Part shown: one piece after another, positions 1-9,229 of the stretch | How the letters are laid out: every line of letters begins with the position of its first letter | Position numbering within the stretch: the stretch's first letter is position 1 | NCBI RefSeq assembly: GCF_010499245.1 | Contig: NZ_JAAGOW010000002.1 | Span: 682,001 to 746,000 of the forward strand | Length of the DNA stretch: 64,000 nt | Direction of reading: 5' to 3' | DNA from: Variovorax sp. WS11 | GTDB taxonomy: Bacteria > Pseudomonadota > Gammaproteobacteria > Burkholderiales > Burkholderiaceae_C | Notes under the pieces: generated by a model | Database searches by the model: none | The model's input: only the letters and a program-made list of their open reading frames with translations | Told to the model about the DNA's origin: nothing | Translations under genes and position numbers: made by a program

Positions 1-872
1 AGCCGGCCGGGCCGTGGATACGGCCACGACGGCCGGCGCTTCTGCCCCACCCGCGGACAGAGGCTTCTGCTGCCAACGACGCTGGCGCCCGCCGCGAGCA
101 ACCGAGGCCATCGCGCAACCGGCCGTGGCCGCCGCATCGGCGGACGCCGCTGGCCGGCGCGCTGCCATCCCGCCAAGATGCCGGCGCCGGCGCCGCAACG
201 GCTGCAGCCTCCACCGATACGAAGGCCCGCGCCTGCAACTGCGCTCGCCGCCGACTATGCCAAGCCCGCCGAAGCGTAAGCCGCCCTCCCGCAGCCGCGG
301 CGGACACCGATGCCGCCTCCGCGCCCGCAACCTCCCCACCGTCTTCGCAAACAGCTTCCCGATGCAGCCGCGCTCGACCGCACGCCACGGGCCAGCCCTG
401 CCCCGCACCCACCCTCCTCTCCCGCCCGTGGGCAGCGCCGAATGGGGCCCCGCGCTGGGCCACCAGATGCTGCGCATGAGCGCCGACGGACCAGCAGGTG
501 GCCGAGCTCAACCTCAACCCGGCTGGCCTGGGCCCGCTCAAGATCACCCTCAGCGTCGGCGACAACCAGGCCCAGGCCATGTTCGTCTCCTCGCACGAGT
601 CGGTGCGCAAGGCGGTCGAGGCGGCGCTGCCGCAGCTGCGCAGCACGCTGGCCGAGCAGGGCATCAGCCTGGGCCAGACCTCGGTCGGCGCCGAGTCGCG
701 GCCCTGGGCCGGCGCGGGCGGCTTCGCCCAGCAGCAGGAGCAGCAGCGCCAGCCTGCGTCCGCGAATGGTGCGAGCTACCGCGGTGCCGCACGCAGCGAG
801 TCCGCCGTCGCATCGCTGCCTGCGCGAGCACCCGCCCCATCGCGCAATACCGGCGTCGACACCTTCGCCTGA
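1..872 (+). CDS. fliK: Flagellar hook-length control protein FliK, 3' part, frame-disrupted
   Basis: FliK measures hook length and switches the flagellar export apparatus to late substrates. The C-terminal Flg_hook domain is clear from about 422 to 690: a segment ending MSADG in one frame continues as QQVAELNLNPAGLGPLKI in another, then an R-x-x-V-E-A-A-L-P-Q-L-R stretch. One extra base near 490 separates the two frames. Before 365, the Ala/Pro/Thr-rich composition expected of FliK appears in all three frames in turn, so several more indels are likely. The gene starts before the window. It sits just upstream of fliL, as expected. The frame breaks are either assembly errors or decay; the C-terminal domain itself is intact to the TGA at 870. 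Confidence 0.75.
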
Positions 873-876
873 ACAA

Positions 877-927
877 CGAAACGCCGATCTGAGGCCTTTT
901 CCCCCGCTTGATCGGGGCTTCGTTTCG
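877..927. other. Inverted repeat between fliK and fliL
   Basis: CGAAACG at 877-883 pairs with CGTTTCG at 921-927, and CGATC at 885-889 pairs with GATCG at 910-914, giving an interrupted hairpin in the fliK-fliL gap. There is no T-run after it, so it is not a typical intrinsic terminator; it may be an RNA processing or attenuation structure. Function is inferred only from the pairing. Confidence 0.4.
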
Positions 928-971
928 CCGCGCATCCACCAAAAATAAGACCAACCCAAACGTTGCTTTCC

Positions 972-1463
972 ATGGCCACCAGTACCTCCCTTCCCTCCGC
1001 CGCCGCGGCGCCGCGCTCCTCGAAGCTGATGATCGGCCTGCTGGTCGCGACCAGCCTGGCCGCGCTGGCCGGCGGCGGCTACGCATTGAGCCGCAACGGC
1101 CTGTTCGCGCAGGAAGCGCCGGCCGCCGCGCCGCCCAAGCCGGCACCCAAGCCGATCTTCGTCACGCTCGAGCCGCTGACCGTCAACGTGCAGTCCGAGG
1201 GCCGCAGCCGCTTCCTGCACATCGGCATGGCGCTCAAGGTGAACGACGAGCTGGCCAAGGCGCAGCTGGTCGAGTTCATGCCCGAGCTGCGCAGCCGCCT
1301 GCTGCTGCTGCTGTCGAACCGCCAGCCCGAGACGCTGCTGTCCACGCAGGACAAGGCCAAGCTCGCCGAGGAGATCCGCACCGAGCTCAACCGGCCGCTC
1401 TCTGCCGGCGCACAGCCGCAGGCGATCGCCAGTGTCTCCTTCAACACCTTCGTGGTGCAGTGA
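972..1463 (+). CDS. fliL: Flagellar basal body-associated protein FliL
   Basis: FliL is a single-pass inner-membrane protein that surrounds the stator around the motor. The 163-residue product has a short cytoplasmic N-terminus, one membrane segment (about residues 16-38, LMIGLLVATSLAALAGGGY), a Pro/Ala linker and a periplasmic SPFH-like domain. The conserved core is seen in PIFVTLEPLTVNVQ and FLHIGMALKV, and the protein ends in FNTFVVQ, as FliL proteins do. I chose the ATG at 972 over a TTG nine bases upstream. It is the first gene of the fliLMNOPQR run and ends 6 bases before fliM. Confidence 0.93.
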   Translation: MATSTSLPSAAAAPRSSKLMIGLLVATSLAALAGGGYALSRNGLFAQEAPAAAPPKPAPKPIFVTLEPLTVNVQSEGRSRFLHIGMALKVNDELAKAQLVEFMPELRSRLLLLLSNRQPETLLSTQDKAKLAEEIRTELNRPLSAGAQPQAIASVSFNTFVVQ

Positions 1464-1469
1464 TCAGCC

Positions 1470-2471
1470 ATGGCCTATGAGCAGGTGCTCTCGCAGGACG
1501 AGGTCGATGCGCTGCTGTCGGGCGTCACCGGCGGTGCCGTCGACCAGCGCCGCGCCCCCGAGCCCCGGGCCGAAGGTCTGCCCGTCTACGACCTCGGCGC
1601 GCCCGACCGCGTGGTGCGCGGGCGCATGCACACGCTGGAGGTCATCAACGACCGCTTTGCCCGCAACCTGCGCAGCGCCCTGCTGAACTTCATGCGCCGC
1701 AGCCCGGACATCTCGGTCGAGCCGATCCAGATCCAGCAGTACGGCGAGTTCGTGCGGCACCTGCCGGTGCCGACCAACATCAACATGCTGCACCTGAAGC
1801 CGCTGCGCGGCACGGCGCTGTTCGTGTTCGATCCGAAGCTGGTCTTCCTGGTGGTCGACAACCTGTTCGGCAGCGACGGGCGCTACCACGTGCGCGTCGA
1901 GGGCCGCGACTTCACGCGCACCGAGCAGCGCATCATCAAGCGCCTGCTCAACCTCAGCCTGCAGTGCTACGGCGACGCTTGGCAGCCGGTGTTCCCGCTG
2001 GCCTTCGACTACATCCGCGCCGAGATGCACGGCAAGCTGGCCAACATCGTGGCGCCCAACGAGGTGGTGATCACCACCACGCTGCAGATCGAGTTCGGCC
2101 CGGTGGGCGGCTTCCTGCACGTGTGCATCCCCTACTCGATGATCGAGCCGATCCGCGACCAGCTGTCCAACCCGGTGCAGGACGAGATCGAGGTCGACAA
2201 GCGCTGGGTCAAGCAGATGTCGCAGCAGATGCAGAGCGCCGACGTCGCGCTCACCGCCGACTTCGTGACCATCGACACCACCATCGGCGAGCTGATGCGC
2301 CTTTCGGTCGGCGACGTGCTGCCGATCGAGCTGCCCGAAACCGTGCTCGCGCGCGTCGACGGCGTTCCCGTGATGGAGTGCGGCTACGGCGTCTCCAACG
2401 AACGCTACGCGCTGCGCGTGCAACAGATGATCTCCCACCAAGACAGCGATCCGAAGAGCGACCATGACTGA
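1470..2471 (+). CDS. fliM: Flagellar motor switch protein FliM
   Basis: FliM is the C-ring protein that binds phospho-CheY and helps set rotation direction. The 333-residue product begins with MAYEQVLSQDEVDALL, the N-terminal CheY-binding segment and EIDALL-type motif, followed by the CheC-like middle domain and a C-terminal SpoA (surface presentation of antigens) domain near residues 255-320. Length is normal for the family. It overlaps fliN by 8 bases, which suggests translational coupling within the switch operon. It works with the five chemoreceptors and CheW encoded at the other end of the window. Confidence 0.97.
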   Translation: MAYEQVLSQDEVDALLSGVTGGAVDQRRAPEPRAEGLPVYDLGAPDRVVRGRMHTLEVINDRFARNLRSALLNFMRRSPDISVEPIQIQQYGEFVRHLPVPTNINMLHLKPLRGTALFVFDPKLVFLVVDNLFGSDGRYHVRVEGRDFTRTEQRIIKRLLNLSLQCYGDAWQPVFPLAFDYIRAEMHGKLANIVAPNEVVITTTLQIEFGPVGGFLHVCIPYSMIEPIRDQLSNPVQDEIEVDKRWVKQMSQQMQSADVALTADFVTIDTTIGELMRLSVGDVLPIELPETVLARVDGVPVMECGYGVSNERYALRVQQMISHQDSDPKSDHD

Positions 2472-2907
2472 CAACACTTCCTCCGGCGGCGACATGGACG
2501 ACTGGGCCAGCGCCCTGGCCGAGCAGACCGCGGCCTCAGCGCCGGCGCCCCAGCAGGCGAGCGCCCCCGCGCCCGTGGCAGCGCCTGCCGGCGCCCAGGT
2601 CTTCCAGCCGCTGCACAACACCGCTTCCGGCGCCGCCGGCTCGGTGGACATCGAGCGCATCCTCGACGTGCCGGTGCAGCTGATGGCCGAGATCGGCCGC
2701 ACGCGCATCACCATCAAGAACCTGCTGCAGCTGTCGCAGGGCTCGGTGGTGGAGCTCGACGGCCTGGCCGGCCAGCCGCTGGACGTGCTGATCAACGGCT
2801 ACCTGATCGCGCAGGGCGAGGTGGTGGTGGTGAACGAGAAGTACGGCATCCGCCTGACCGACATCGTCACGCCCTCCGAGCGCATGCAGAAGCTCAGCCG
2901 TTCATGA
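2464..2907 (+). CDS. fliN: Flagellar motor switch protein FliN
   Basis: FliN forms the bottom of the C-ring with FliM and helps dock export substrates. The 147-residue protein has an acidic/Ala-Pro-rich N-terminal stretch of about 60 residues and a SpoA domain from about residue 62 (DIERILDVPVQLMAEIGR, then a VVELDGLAGQPLDVLING core and a GEVVVVNEKYGIRLTDI end), which is the diagnostic FliN region. The start overlaps the fliM end by 8 bases, and its own end overlaps fliO by 4. Confidence 0.97.
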   Translation: MTDNTSSGGDMDDWASALAEQTAASAPAPQQASAPAPVAAPAGAQVFQPLHNTASGAAGSVDIERILDVPVQLMAEIGRTRITIKNLLQLSQGSVVELDGLAGQPLDVLINGYLIAQGEVVVVNEKYGIRLTDIVTPSERMQKLSRS

Positions 2908-3392
2908 AGCTGCCCCGGCATTTCGCGCGCGGCGCGGCCGTGCTGACCGCCTGCGCGGCCACGCTCTGCGCGCATGCAGCCCTGCCCACCGTGCCCGCGC
3001 CCGCCGCCGAAGCGGCGCCGGCCGTCGGCGCCTCGGGCCTGCTGCAGGCCGGGCTCGGCATGGTGCTCGTGCTGGGCCTGATCTTTCTGTGCGCCTGGCT
3101 GGCGCGGCGCTTCGGCCTGCCGCGCTTCGGCGGCAGCTCGCTCGTCAAGGTGGTGGGCAGCGCGATGGTCGGCCAGCGCGAGCGCGTGGTGGTGGTGGAG
3201 GTGGGCGAGACCTGGCTGGTGCTGGGCGTCACCGCGAGCCAGGTCAACGCGCTGCATTCGCTGCCGGCGCAGGCGCTGCCCGCGGCATCCTCGGCACCGG
3301 CCGCCGCACTCGGCAGCGGCGCCAGGACCGTCGACCTGTTCGCGCAGAAGCTGCGCGAATCCCTCGGCATCCAGACCAAGCCGAGCGCCTGA
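2904..3392 (+). CDS. fliO: Flagellar biosynthesis protein FliO
   Basis: FliO is a small membrane protein that helps assemble the FliP ring of the flagellar export gate. The 162-residue product has a signal-like N-terminus, one membrane segment near residues 48-70 (LLQAGLGMVLVLGLIFLCAW), then the cytoplasmic FliO domain with a GSAMVGQRERVVVVEVGETW motif region and LVLGVTASQVNAL. Family members are short and variable; position between fliN and fliP makes the assignment safe. It overlaps fliN by 4 bases and shares its stop with the fliP start (TGATG). Confidence 0.9.
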   Translation: MKLPRHFARGAAVLTACAATLCAHAALPTVPAPAAEAAPAVGASGLLQAGLGMVLVLGLIFLCAWLARRFGLPRFGGSSLVKVVGSAMVGQRERVVVVEVGETWLVLGVTASQVNALHSLPAQALPAASSAPAAALGSGARTVDLFAQKLRESLGIQTKPSA

Positions 3393-4147
3393 TGCAAAGC
3401 GCCTTCCGCCGCCACCTGCGCCGGGCGGGTCTGCTGCTCGCGCTGGCTCTGCCCGCGCTCGCCTTCGCGCAGGGCCTGCCGGGCCTCACCAGCACGCCCG
3501 GGCCGGGCGGCAGCCAGACCTGGTCGCTCAGCGTGCAGACGCTGGTGCTGCTGACCTCGCTCAGCTTCCTGCCGGCGCTGCTGCTGTCGATGACCAGCTT
3601 CACCCGCATCCTGATCGTGCTGGGCCTCTTGCGCACCGCGCTGGGCACACAGGCCTCGCCGCCCAACCAGATCCTGGTGGGCCTGTCGCTCTTTCTCACC
3701 TTCTTCGTGATGGCGCCGGTCTTCGACAAGGTCTACGACGAGGCCTACAAGCCTCTTTCCGAGAACAAGATCAGCACCGAGCGCGCGCTCGAACGCGGCA
3801 TCGCCCCCTTCAAGACCTTCATGCTCAAGCAGACCCGCGAGAACGACCTTGCGCTCTTCGCCAAGCTGGCCAAGGTGCCGGCGATGGAAGGGCCGGAAGA
3901 CGTGCCGCTGCGCATCCTGCTGCCCTCCTTCGTCATCAGCGAGCTGAAGACCGCCTTCCAGATCGGCTTCACCATCTTCATCCCCTTCCTGATCATCGAC
4001 CTGGTGGTGGCCAGCGTGCTCATGTCGATGGGGATGATGATGGTCCCGCCCGCCTCCATCGCCCTGCCCTTCAAGCTGATGCTCTTCGTCATGGCGGACG
4101 GCTGGCAGCTGCTGATCGGCGCATTGGCGCAGAGCTTCTTCATATAG
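3392..4147 (+). CDS. fliP: Flagellar export gate protein FliP
   Basis: FliP is the main ring subunit of the type III export gate (FliP5-FliQ4-FliR1). The 251-residue protein has a cleavable signal peptide (about residues 1-25, ending LAFAQG), then four membrane segments. Family hallmarks are visible: LTSLSFLPALLLSMTSFTR, a long hydrophilic loop with FDKVYDEAYKP, and FVISELKTAFQIGF followed by MGMMMVPPASIALPFK. The ATG overlaps the fliO stop. Length and order are typical. Confidence 0.97.
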   Translation: MQSAFRRHLRRAGLLLALALPALAFAQGLPGLTSTPGPGGSQTWSLSVQTLVLLTSLSFLPALLLSMTSFTRILIVLGLLRTALGTQASPPNQILVGLSLFLTFFVMAPVFDKVYDEAYKPLSENKISTERALERGIAPFKTFMLKQTRENDLALFAKLAKVPAMEGPEDVPLRILLPSFVISELKTAFQIGFTIFIPFLIIDLVVASVLMSMGMMMVPPASIALPFKLMLFVMADGWQLLIGALAQSFFI

Positions 4148-4165
4148 ACAGACAGGAATCGTCGA

Positions 4166-4435
4166 ATGACACCCGAATCGGTCATGTCCATCGGCAGCCA
4201 GGCCATCCACGTCTCCCTGCTGCTCGGCGCGCCGCTGCTGCTGGTGGCGCTGGTGGTGGGCCTGGTCATCAGCATCTTCCAGGCGGCGACGCAGATCAAC
4301 GAGGCGACGCTGTCCTTCATCCCGAAACTGCTGGCCGTGTTTGCGGTGCTCGTGATCGCCGGGCCGTGGATGCTGGGGCAGATGCTGGACTACATCCGAA
4401 CCTTGTTCTCGAGCATCCCGCAGCTCGTGGCGTAG
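4166..4435 (+). CDS. fliQ: Flagellar export gate protein FliQ
   Basis: FliQ is the two-helix hairpin subunit of the flagellar type III export gate. The 89-residue protein starts MTPESVMSIGSQAI, has membrane helices at about residues 16-38 and 50-75, and contains the conserved QAATQINEATLSFIPK loop that plugs the pore. An 18-base gap separates it from fliP and 3 bases separate it from fliR. Confidence 0.96.
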   Translation: MTPESVMSIGSQAIHVSLLLGAPLLLVALVVGLVISIFQAATQINEATLSFIPKLLAVFAVLVIAGPWMLGQMLDYIRTLFSSIPQLVA

Positions 4436-4438
4436 GCC

Positions 4439-5236
4439 ATGGGCGCCAGCGTCTTTTCCGTCACCTCGGCGGAGCTGAACGCCTGGATGGTGGCCTTCCT
4501 CTGGCCCTTTGTGCGCATGCTGGCGCTGGTCGGCACGGCGCCGATCTTCGGCGAGCCCAATGTGCCGCGGCAGCTGAAGGTCGCCATCGCGGCGGTGCTC
4601 GCCATCGCGCTGGCGCCTGCGCTGCCGGCGATGCCACAGGTGCCGGTGGTCTCGATCGGCGGCGTGTGGATCATCGTGCAGCAGGTGCTGATCGGCGCGG
4701 CCATCGGCTTCACCATGCGCCTGATGTTCGCCGCCGTGCTGGCCGCGGGCGAGTACGTGGGCCTGCAGATGGGCCTGTCCTTCGCCTCCTTCTTCGACCC
4801 GATGAGCGGCGGCGCGACGATGGTGGTGGCGCGGCTGCTGCACATGCTGGCGATGCTGATTTTTCTTGCGCTGGACGGCCACTTGCTGTTGGTGGCGGCG
4901 CTGGCCGAGAGCTTCCAGGCCCTGCCGATCGCCGACGCGCCGCTGGCGGCGCAAGGCTGGCTGCTGCTGGTGCGCGGCGGCGCGCAGATCTTCGCGACAG
5001 GCTTCATGCTGGCGCTGCCGCTGATCACCGCGCTGCTGACGCTGAACCTGGCGATGGGCATCCTGAACCGGGCCTCGCCGCAGTTCAGCATCTTTGCGGT
5101 GGGCTTTCCGCTGACGCTGCTGGCGGGGATCGGGATGCTGCAGTTGCTGATGCCGCAGATGGGGGCGTTCCTGGCGCCGCGCTTCGCTGCTGGGCTCGGA
5201 TCAGTGATGGAGTTGGTGCAGGGGCTGCGGCCTTGA
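4439..5236 (+). CDS. fliR: Flagellar export gate protein FliR
   Basis: FliR is the single-copy subunit that closes the FliP ring and contacts FlhB. The 265-residue polytopic protein begins with a TSAELNAW start typical of FliR, shows about six hydrophobic segments, and contains VGLQMGLSFASFFDP and NLAMGILNRASPQFSIFAVGFPLTL, the most conserved FliR stretch. It closes the fliL-R operon. The next gene is convergent and unrelated in base composition, so the flagellar run is cut here by the accessory island. Confidence 0.96.
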   Translation: MGASVFSVTSAELNAWMVAFLWPFVRMLALVGTAPIFGEPNVPRQLKVAIAAVLAIALAPALPAMPQVPVVSIGGVWIIVQQVLIGAAIGFTMRLMFAAVLAAGEYVGLQMGLSFASFFDPMSGGATMVVARLLHMLAMLIFLALDGHLLLVAALAESFQALPIADAPLAAQGWLLLVRGGAQIFATGFMLALPLITALLTLNLAMGILNRASPQFSIFAVGFPLTLLAGIGMLQLLMPQMGAFLAPRFAAGLGSVMELVQGLRP

Positions 5237-5290
5237 TGTCGAGCGGGCAAGGCCGGCCCGCGCGCTGTTCCGATCGACGAGGCGAGCCGC

Positions 5291-7290
5291 TCAGAAACCC
5301 GACCCCGGTAACGACAGTATTCGCAGCAGATCAGAAGCGTTGGTCACCGGAGGGATAAGTGCCAAGTGTGAGTCCACGAAGCTCACCATGGTGGCCTTGT
5401 CCAAAGCCCCCACGCTGGCGGGCCATTCGAGCGCCCGAGCTTGCATGCCATCGAGCATCTGCCTCAAGCGAAGCAAGACTTTTGCGGGGGGTGCTGTATA
5501 CCTTTCACCAGGTATCCACCCATCACGCACAGCGCCAGTTCGACGCGCGCGGAATCGACGCTGAGCTTGTCGAATGCGTTGATGAGCTCCACCAGTTCGT
5601 CGGGGCTGACGAATTCCAACGCATCGCGGTAACCATAGACGTCCTTTGCCAGCGAAAAGATGACGCACACCTGCAAGCTCCCGTCCGTGAGGCGAGCGTC
5701 GGGCGATGCCGCCAGCAGACGGTCAAACACCGCTGCCGTCGAAGCTCCGCCGGACTGCACAAAGGGAGGGAACGTCTGCCCGGAAGGTCTCATCGATGCC
5801 CGCGTGCGCTGCTGCACGGACAACCCTCGGTCGATGGGGCGCATCGTGAGTTCCTCCTCGGCAGGGAAACTGTAGACCTGAATCTGCGGCGGCACGCCCT
5901 GCATATACATGCCCGATGCCGGAACTTCGAGGTGTCGGGGCGAGTACCCGGCTTGTGGCGGCGGTTCTTTGCGCTTACGGATGGCCGGTTTCTCTGTGGC
6001 AAAGCTGGGCGCCTCGATGTCGTCGGGCTCCTCGAAAATTCGAGGGTCCTCGGCGGCAGCCTTCTTGTATGCGGCCAAGCGTTCCCGAATTCTTTCAGTC
6101 TCCGGAATATCGGGCACGACGGCCCGTTCCAGGATCCATTTCCGGTAGGGCAGCAACACCTCCGGGCATTCCGCCGGTAGCGCATCGGATACGGTCCTGA
6201 TGATGTTGATTGTGCTTTCGTCGGAAGCTTTTTTTGGCAACCCGCAGAGGTGAATGAAAGCCAGTTCCTGGGCTGCGGAGGTGTACCCGCGTGCCGCCAA
6301 CTGCCTGATCATGCAGGCGATATCTCTATACCCAAGCCGCTGGGAGCCGCCCGCACGTGACACCGCATGGGCAACAAGCCACACGACCTCGCCCAGCGAG
6401 TGGCACCTCGCCTATAGCGCGCTGGCACGGATTTTCAGGCCTGCCGCATGGATGTCGAGAAGAAGCCTGGAGTGCGCCCCGGATCGCTCACCGCCCGTCA
6501 GCGGTAGCATCTCCACTGTGTCTCGCGTTCGCGAAGGATCCTTGGCCGCTACGCGCGCATAGTCTCGGACTCGCTCTCTCAGCTCAGGATAGCTCTCGAT
6601 CACCGGCAAAGCGCCATCGAGAATGACGTCTCTGTAGTCCAGTAGCGACTCCGGGAAGTCTTTCGGCAGGGATTTTGCGATGGTGTCGACGTAATCCTTA
6701 GCGTTCAGGCTGGTAGGCGGCGGGAGTTTCTTCAAGAGAAGCACCACGAATTCCTCCTTCGCCCCATTTTTCAAGAGCCTCGCTATACACACAATACTTC
6801 CCACGCGAACGCCACCGCCACCGCCATGTGATCCGACCGGATTGCATACGAGTATCAACACCTCGTCGACCGATTTGCACTGTCGGAACAGTTGTCTTAT
6901 GTTGTCTGACTTTCCGGCACGTGGAAGCCCCCACAAGCCCGCCAAGAAGTCTAGCGCGGGCATCGCGGGCGCACTATCCGTGGCGACGCGGCCGGATGAG
7001 ACAACGGGGGGAGTTGCCGCGCCTTCCTGCAGCATCTCGGCATGGTGAACGCCAAGCGCGGCGAAACTCCGCGGAGCGCCCGGAGCAGCGGTGTTGTGCA
7101 CTGATTCGATCAAATTGCCGATGCCGAGGCTATCGAAGTCCGGCAGGTTGAAGTCGGAGTTGCCGAACCCGTCGAACGGCGCCTCCCAGCCCCAAAGCAC
7201 ATCGTCCTTTGTCGTCGATGGGCTGCATTGCGGCGGCGGGTCGTCAACTCGAATGACGGGCCTCGAGGTGGCAGAGGAACGAGGGGTCAT
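5291..7290 (-). pseudogene. Large effector-like paralogue A, interrupted by one TAG and one frameshift
   Basis: Read with one stop ignored and one base restored, this is a 666-residue protein of the same family as the products at 7330-8679 and 9396-11483. It has an N-terminal Ser/Thr/Pro-rich leader, a helical module (around C-x-S-V-D-E-V, later DFPESLLDYRDVIL), a second module (CHSLGEVVWLVAHAVS, then CPEVLLPYRKWILERA), a basic cluster (RKRKEP, about 5963-5979), a Pro-rich linker, and the shared C-terminal domain (ARVELALCVMGGYL then KVLLRLRQMLDGM). TAG at 6412-6414 falls where the other modules have a hydrophobic residue. At 5487-5492 a run of six G lacks one base relative to the paralogue. 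I do not recognise the family. Function is unknown; a secreted effector is the best inference. Base composition is visibly A+T-richer than the flagellar genes. Confidence 0.6.
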
Positions 7291-7329
7291 GGGGATACAG
7301 GGAAACCGCGAGCCAAAATAAGGAAGCGC

Positions 7330-8679
7330 TCAGCTCTCTTGAAGTTCGTCCCACCGAGCCTGGGTGAGCAGCTTGAATCGATGACGGAGCAACGGCGGAA
7401 GCACGTCGATTTCTTGCCCCACGAGGTTCGGATCCTTCTCGATGCTGGGAGGCCATGCCACCGTGCTGTCGCCCTTCAGCGAGTCGGCCACGACGCGCGC
7501 CAGGCCTTCATCCGACATCGGCTTTTGTGCCATGGCGTGAGCACATACCAGCGCGAACGACAACTCGGCTGCGCGCGCCGGGTCGCTGCTTCGCAGATCG
7601 ATCAGCAACTGCGCAAGGCCTTCCGCAGGCGCCAGGCGGATCGCCGACTGCAACGTCGTCAAGCTGTCGCATCTGGCCAGAAGTATCAAAGCCTTTGCCA
7701 CCGACGAACCTGGGGACGAACCGGATTTCGCGAGCAAGGCCTGCATGCTGGTTTGCAAAGGCCAGGCGAGTCTGATCGCTTGCTCCTGGATGGGGGCAAC
7801 TGGCTGCGATGCGGCGGCAAGAGGGCGTTGAAAAAGAATCGGAGGCTCCATGAAGGGGAATTGCCGCGGCTCGTACATGGAATGCAAATTCGATCGCCGC
7901 GCGGGCGGAATTCGGCTTGTCTCGTTGGTGCCATCGTCGACTGTCGATGCCGGACGTTTGCGTTGACGGCCAGCGGAGGCACCAAGGATCCGTTGATGCC
8001 ATGTCTCGAGGACAAGCGACTTCCCATCGCTGGCGAGGAGCGCAGCAGGAAACCTGATTTCTGCCACGAGCTCCTCGGGCGAGGCGGTGACAAGCATCGT
8101 TTCGCCGCCATAGGCGTCGACCTTTTGGCGGATCTGATCGAAGACGACGTCAGCAGGCTGCCTCTCCAGTTGGAGGAGCGCTGCGGTGATCAGGACGTCG
8201 CGATATCTGGCCAGGGCGCTCGGAAATTTCTTCGGCAGCACCGGCGCCAACTCTGCCATTCGTTCGTACGGCGCGGTATTCGCCAGGCACAGAACGGCCA
8301 GCACTGGAACCTGATTCTTCACTCCCTCGGGACTGCTGGGCCCATTCATCTTGTCGAGCAATCCCAAGAGCGACTCCAGCCGCTTTGCCTTTCCGCGGCA
8401 CGAAGCGACGGCAATGAGGCTGATCATCTCGCCGAACGAAGTGCATAGGTCCAGTAAACGTGCCGTTTTAAATCTGGGTGTAAATGAGCGGAGGGCCGTC
8501 TTGAAGCAGTCAAAGGCGCGTGCTTCTGCGCAGACCTCTTCACTGAAGCTTGACGCCGGCTGAATCGGCGTGTACCCCGATCCCGGCGTCCAGTTCGGCG
8601 AAGGCGTCAATTTTCCTGACTCCTGCCTCCGCGGCGCGCTGTTGTGCGGGCCCTTGACCATGTTTGTCGGGAGATGCAT
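7330..8679 (-). CDS. Effector-like paralogue B, intact single-module form
   Basis: Unrecognised 449-residue protein, the only member of the three-gene family here without an interruption. One helical module spans about residues 50-225: FDCFKTALRSF, CTSFGEMISLIAV, VPVLAVLCLAN, FPSALARYRDVLITAALLQLE, LVAEIRFPAALL. A basic cluster RQRKRP (about 7951-7968) and a Pro/Arg-rich linker follow, then a more diverged C-terminal half. I chose the ATG at 8679 (with AAAAAGAG about 10 bases before it) over a TTG three bases upstream; a TAA lies just beyond, and the K-E-P-L-M start aligns with an internal R-E-P-G-P-L-M of paralogue C, so B may be N-terminally shortened. It follows the 8734-9201 gene by 54 bases and precedes A by 39. 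Confidence 0.75.
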   Translation of the reverse strand: MHLPTNMVKGPHNSAPRRQESGKLTPSPNWTPGSGYTPIQPASSFSEEVCAEARAFDCFKTALRSFTPRFKTARLLDLCTSFGEMISLIAVASCRGKAKRLESLLGLLDKMNGPSSPEGVKNQVPVLAVLCLANTAPYERMAELAPVLPKKFPSALARYRDVLITAALLQLERQPADVVFDQIRQKVDAYGGETMLVTASPEELVAEIRFPAALLASDGKSLVLETWHQRILGASAGRQRKRPASTVDDGTNETSRIPPARRSNLHSMYEPRQFPFMEPPILFQRPLAAASQPVAPIQEQAIRLAWPLQTSMQALLAKSGSSPGSSVAKALILLARCDSLTTLQSAIRLAPAEGLAQLLIDLRSSDPARAAELSFALVCAHAMAQKPMSDEGLARVVADSLKGDSTVAWPPSIEKDPNLVGQEIDVLPPLLRHRFKLLTQARWDELQES

Positions 8680-8706
8680 CAATGGCTCTTTTTATGGTGA
8701 ATGACT
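8671..8706 (-). repeat. Start region of paralogue B, duplicated at 9366-9400
   Basis: This stretch contains the ribosome-binding region and first codons of the 7330-8679 gene (ATAAAAAGAGCC, then ATG-CAT-CTC). A diverged copy of about 36 bases, roughly 30 identical, occurs at 9366-9400 in the same orientation. It shows that a gene start of this family was copied upstream. Confidence 0.5.
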
Positions 8707-8733
8707 CGAGCCGCAGAGACCATTCGCCATGTA

Positions 8734-9201
8734 CTACTCAGGCAGGTCCTCATCCTCATCCTCATCTTCATCTTCATCGTTCTCGAACATGTCATCCTCC
8801 TCGGCGTCCCGCATCAGATGGGGCGACTCGAGAAGTTCGCGCCACTGCAGATGGCGTCGGGCATGGTCTTCCACCAGCGCTTCGAAAGTGTGCCGCTCGA
8901 TCGCGTGGCGGTGCCATTCATCAATCAGTCGAAGGAGGCCCGTGCCGGGCGTTACGGCGATCGTGCTCGTCAATCCTGGGAACCGTGGGTGCGGTAGGCG
9001 ATGGCGCCATTCCGACGCCGATAGGTTGGCGTAGTCTTCGGCGCTGCCCGGCGAACTCCCCAACATCAATTGCTCGTCGGAGCCGTCGGCGAGCAAGTGC
9101 AGCGTGACGCCGTCATTGCGGCACAGGACCCAGGGCTGGCCCGGTTGGGGAAATTCTGCGGAGGGAGAGAACGGGCCAATGAGATATTCGATGGCGTGCA
9201 T
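8734..9201 (-). CDS. Small acidic protein, candidate CesT-like secretion chaperone
   Basis: A 155-residue acidic protein encoded 54 bases upstream of the 7330-8679 gene on the same strand. The body alternates short beta-like stretches (VTLHLLADG, EQLMLGSSPG, TSTIAVTPGTG) with a long helix near the end (LLRLIDEWHRHAIERHTFEALVEDHARR), the general plan of CesT-type type III chaperones, which are about 140-170 residues, acidic, and encoded next to their effector. The C-terminus is a nearly pure Asp/Glu tail (about residues 131-154, EDEDEDEDED) from a repeated TCATCC-like tract in the DNA. No clear Shine-Dalgarno is seen. The chaperone role is inferred from fold pattern, charge and position; I cannot show it by homology. 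Confidence 0.55.
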   Translation of the reverse strand: MHAIEYLIGPFSPSAEFPQPGQPWVLCRNDGVTLHLLADGSDEQLMLGSSPGSAEDYANLSASEWRHRLPHPRFPGLTSTIAVTPGTGLLRLIDEWHRHAIERHTFEALVEDHARRHLQWRELLESPHLMRDAEEDDMFENDEDEDEDEDEDLPE

Positions 9202-9229
9202 CTGGCGACATGAAATTTGTACTGTGGAC

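Noticed and set aside
2894..4954. A 686-codon open frame antisense to fliO-fliR
   Set aside because: High-G+C codon bias leaves long antisense frames open. The translation is His/Gln/Arg-rich low complexity with no domain, while the plus strand has certain fli genes.
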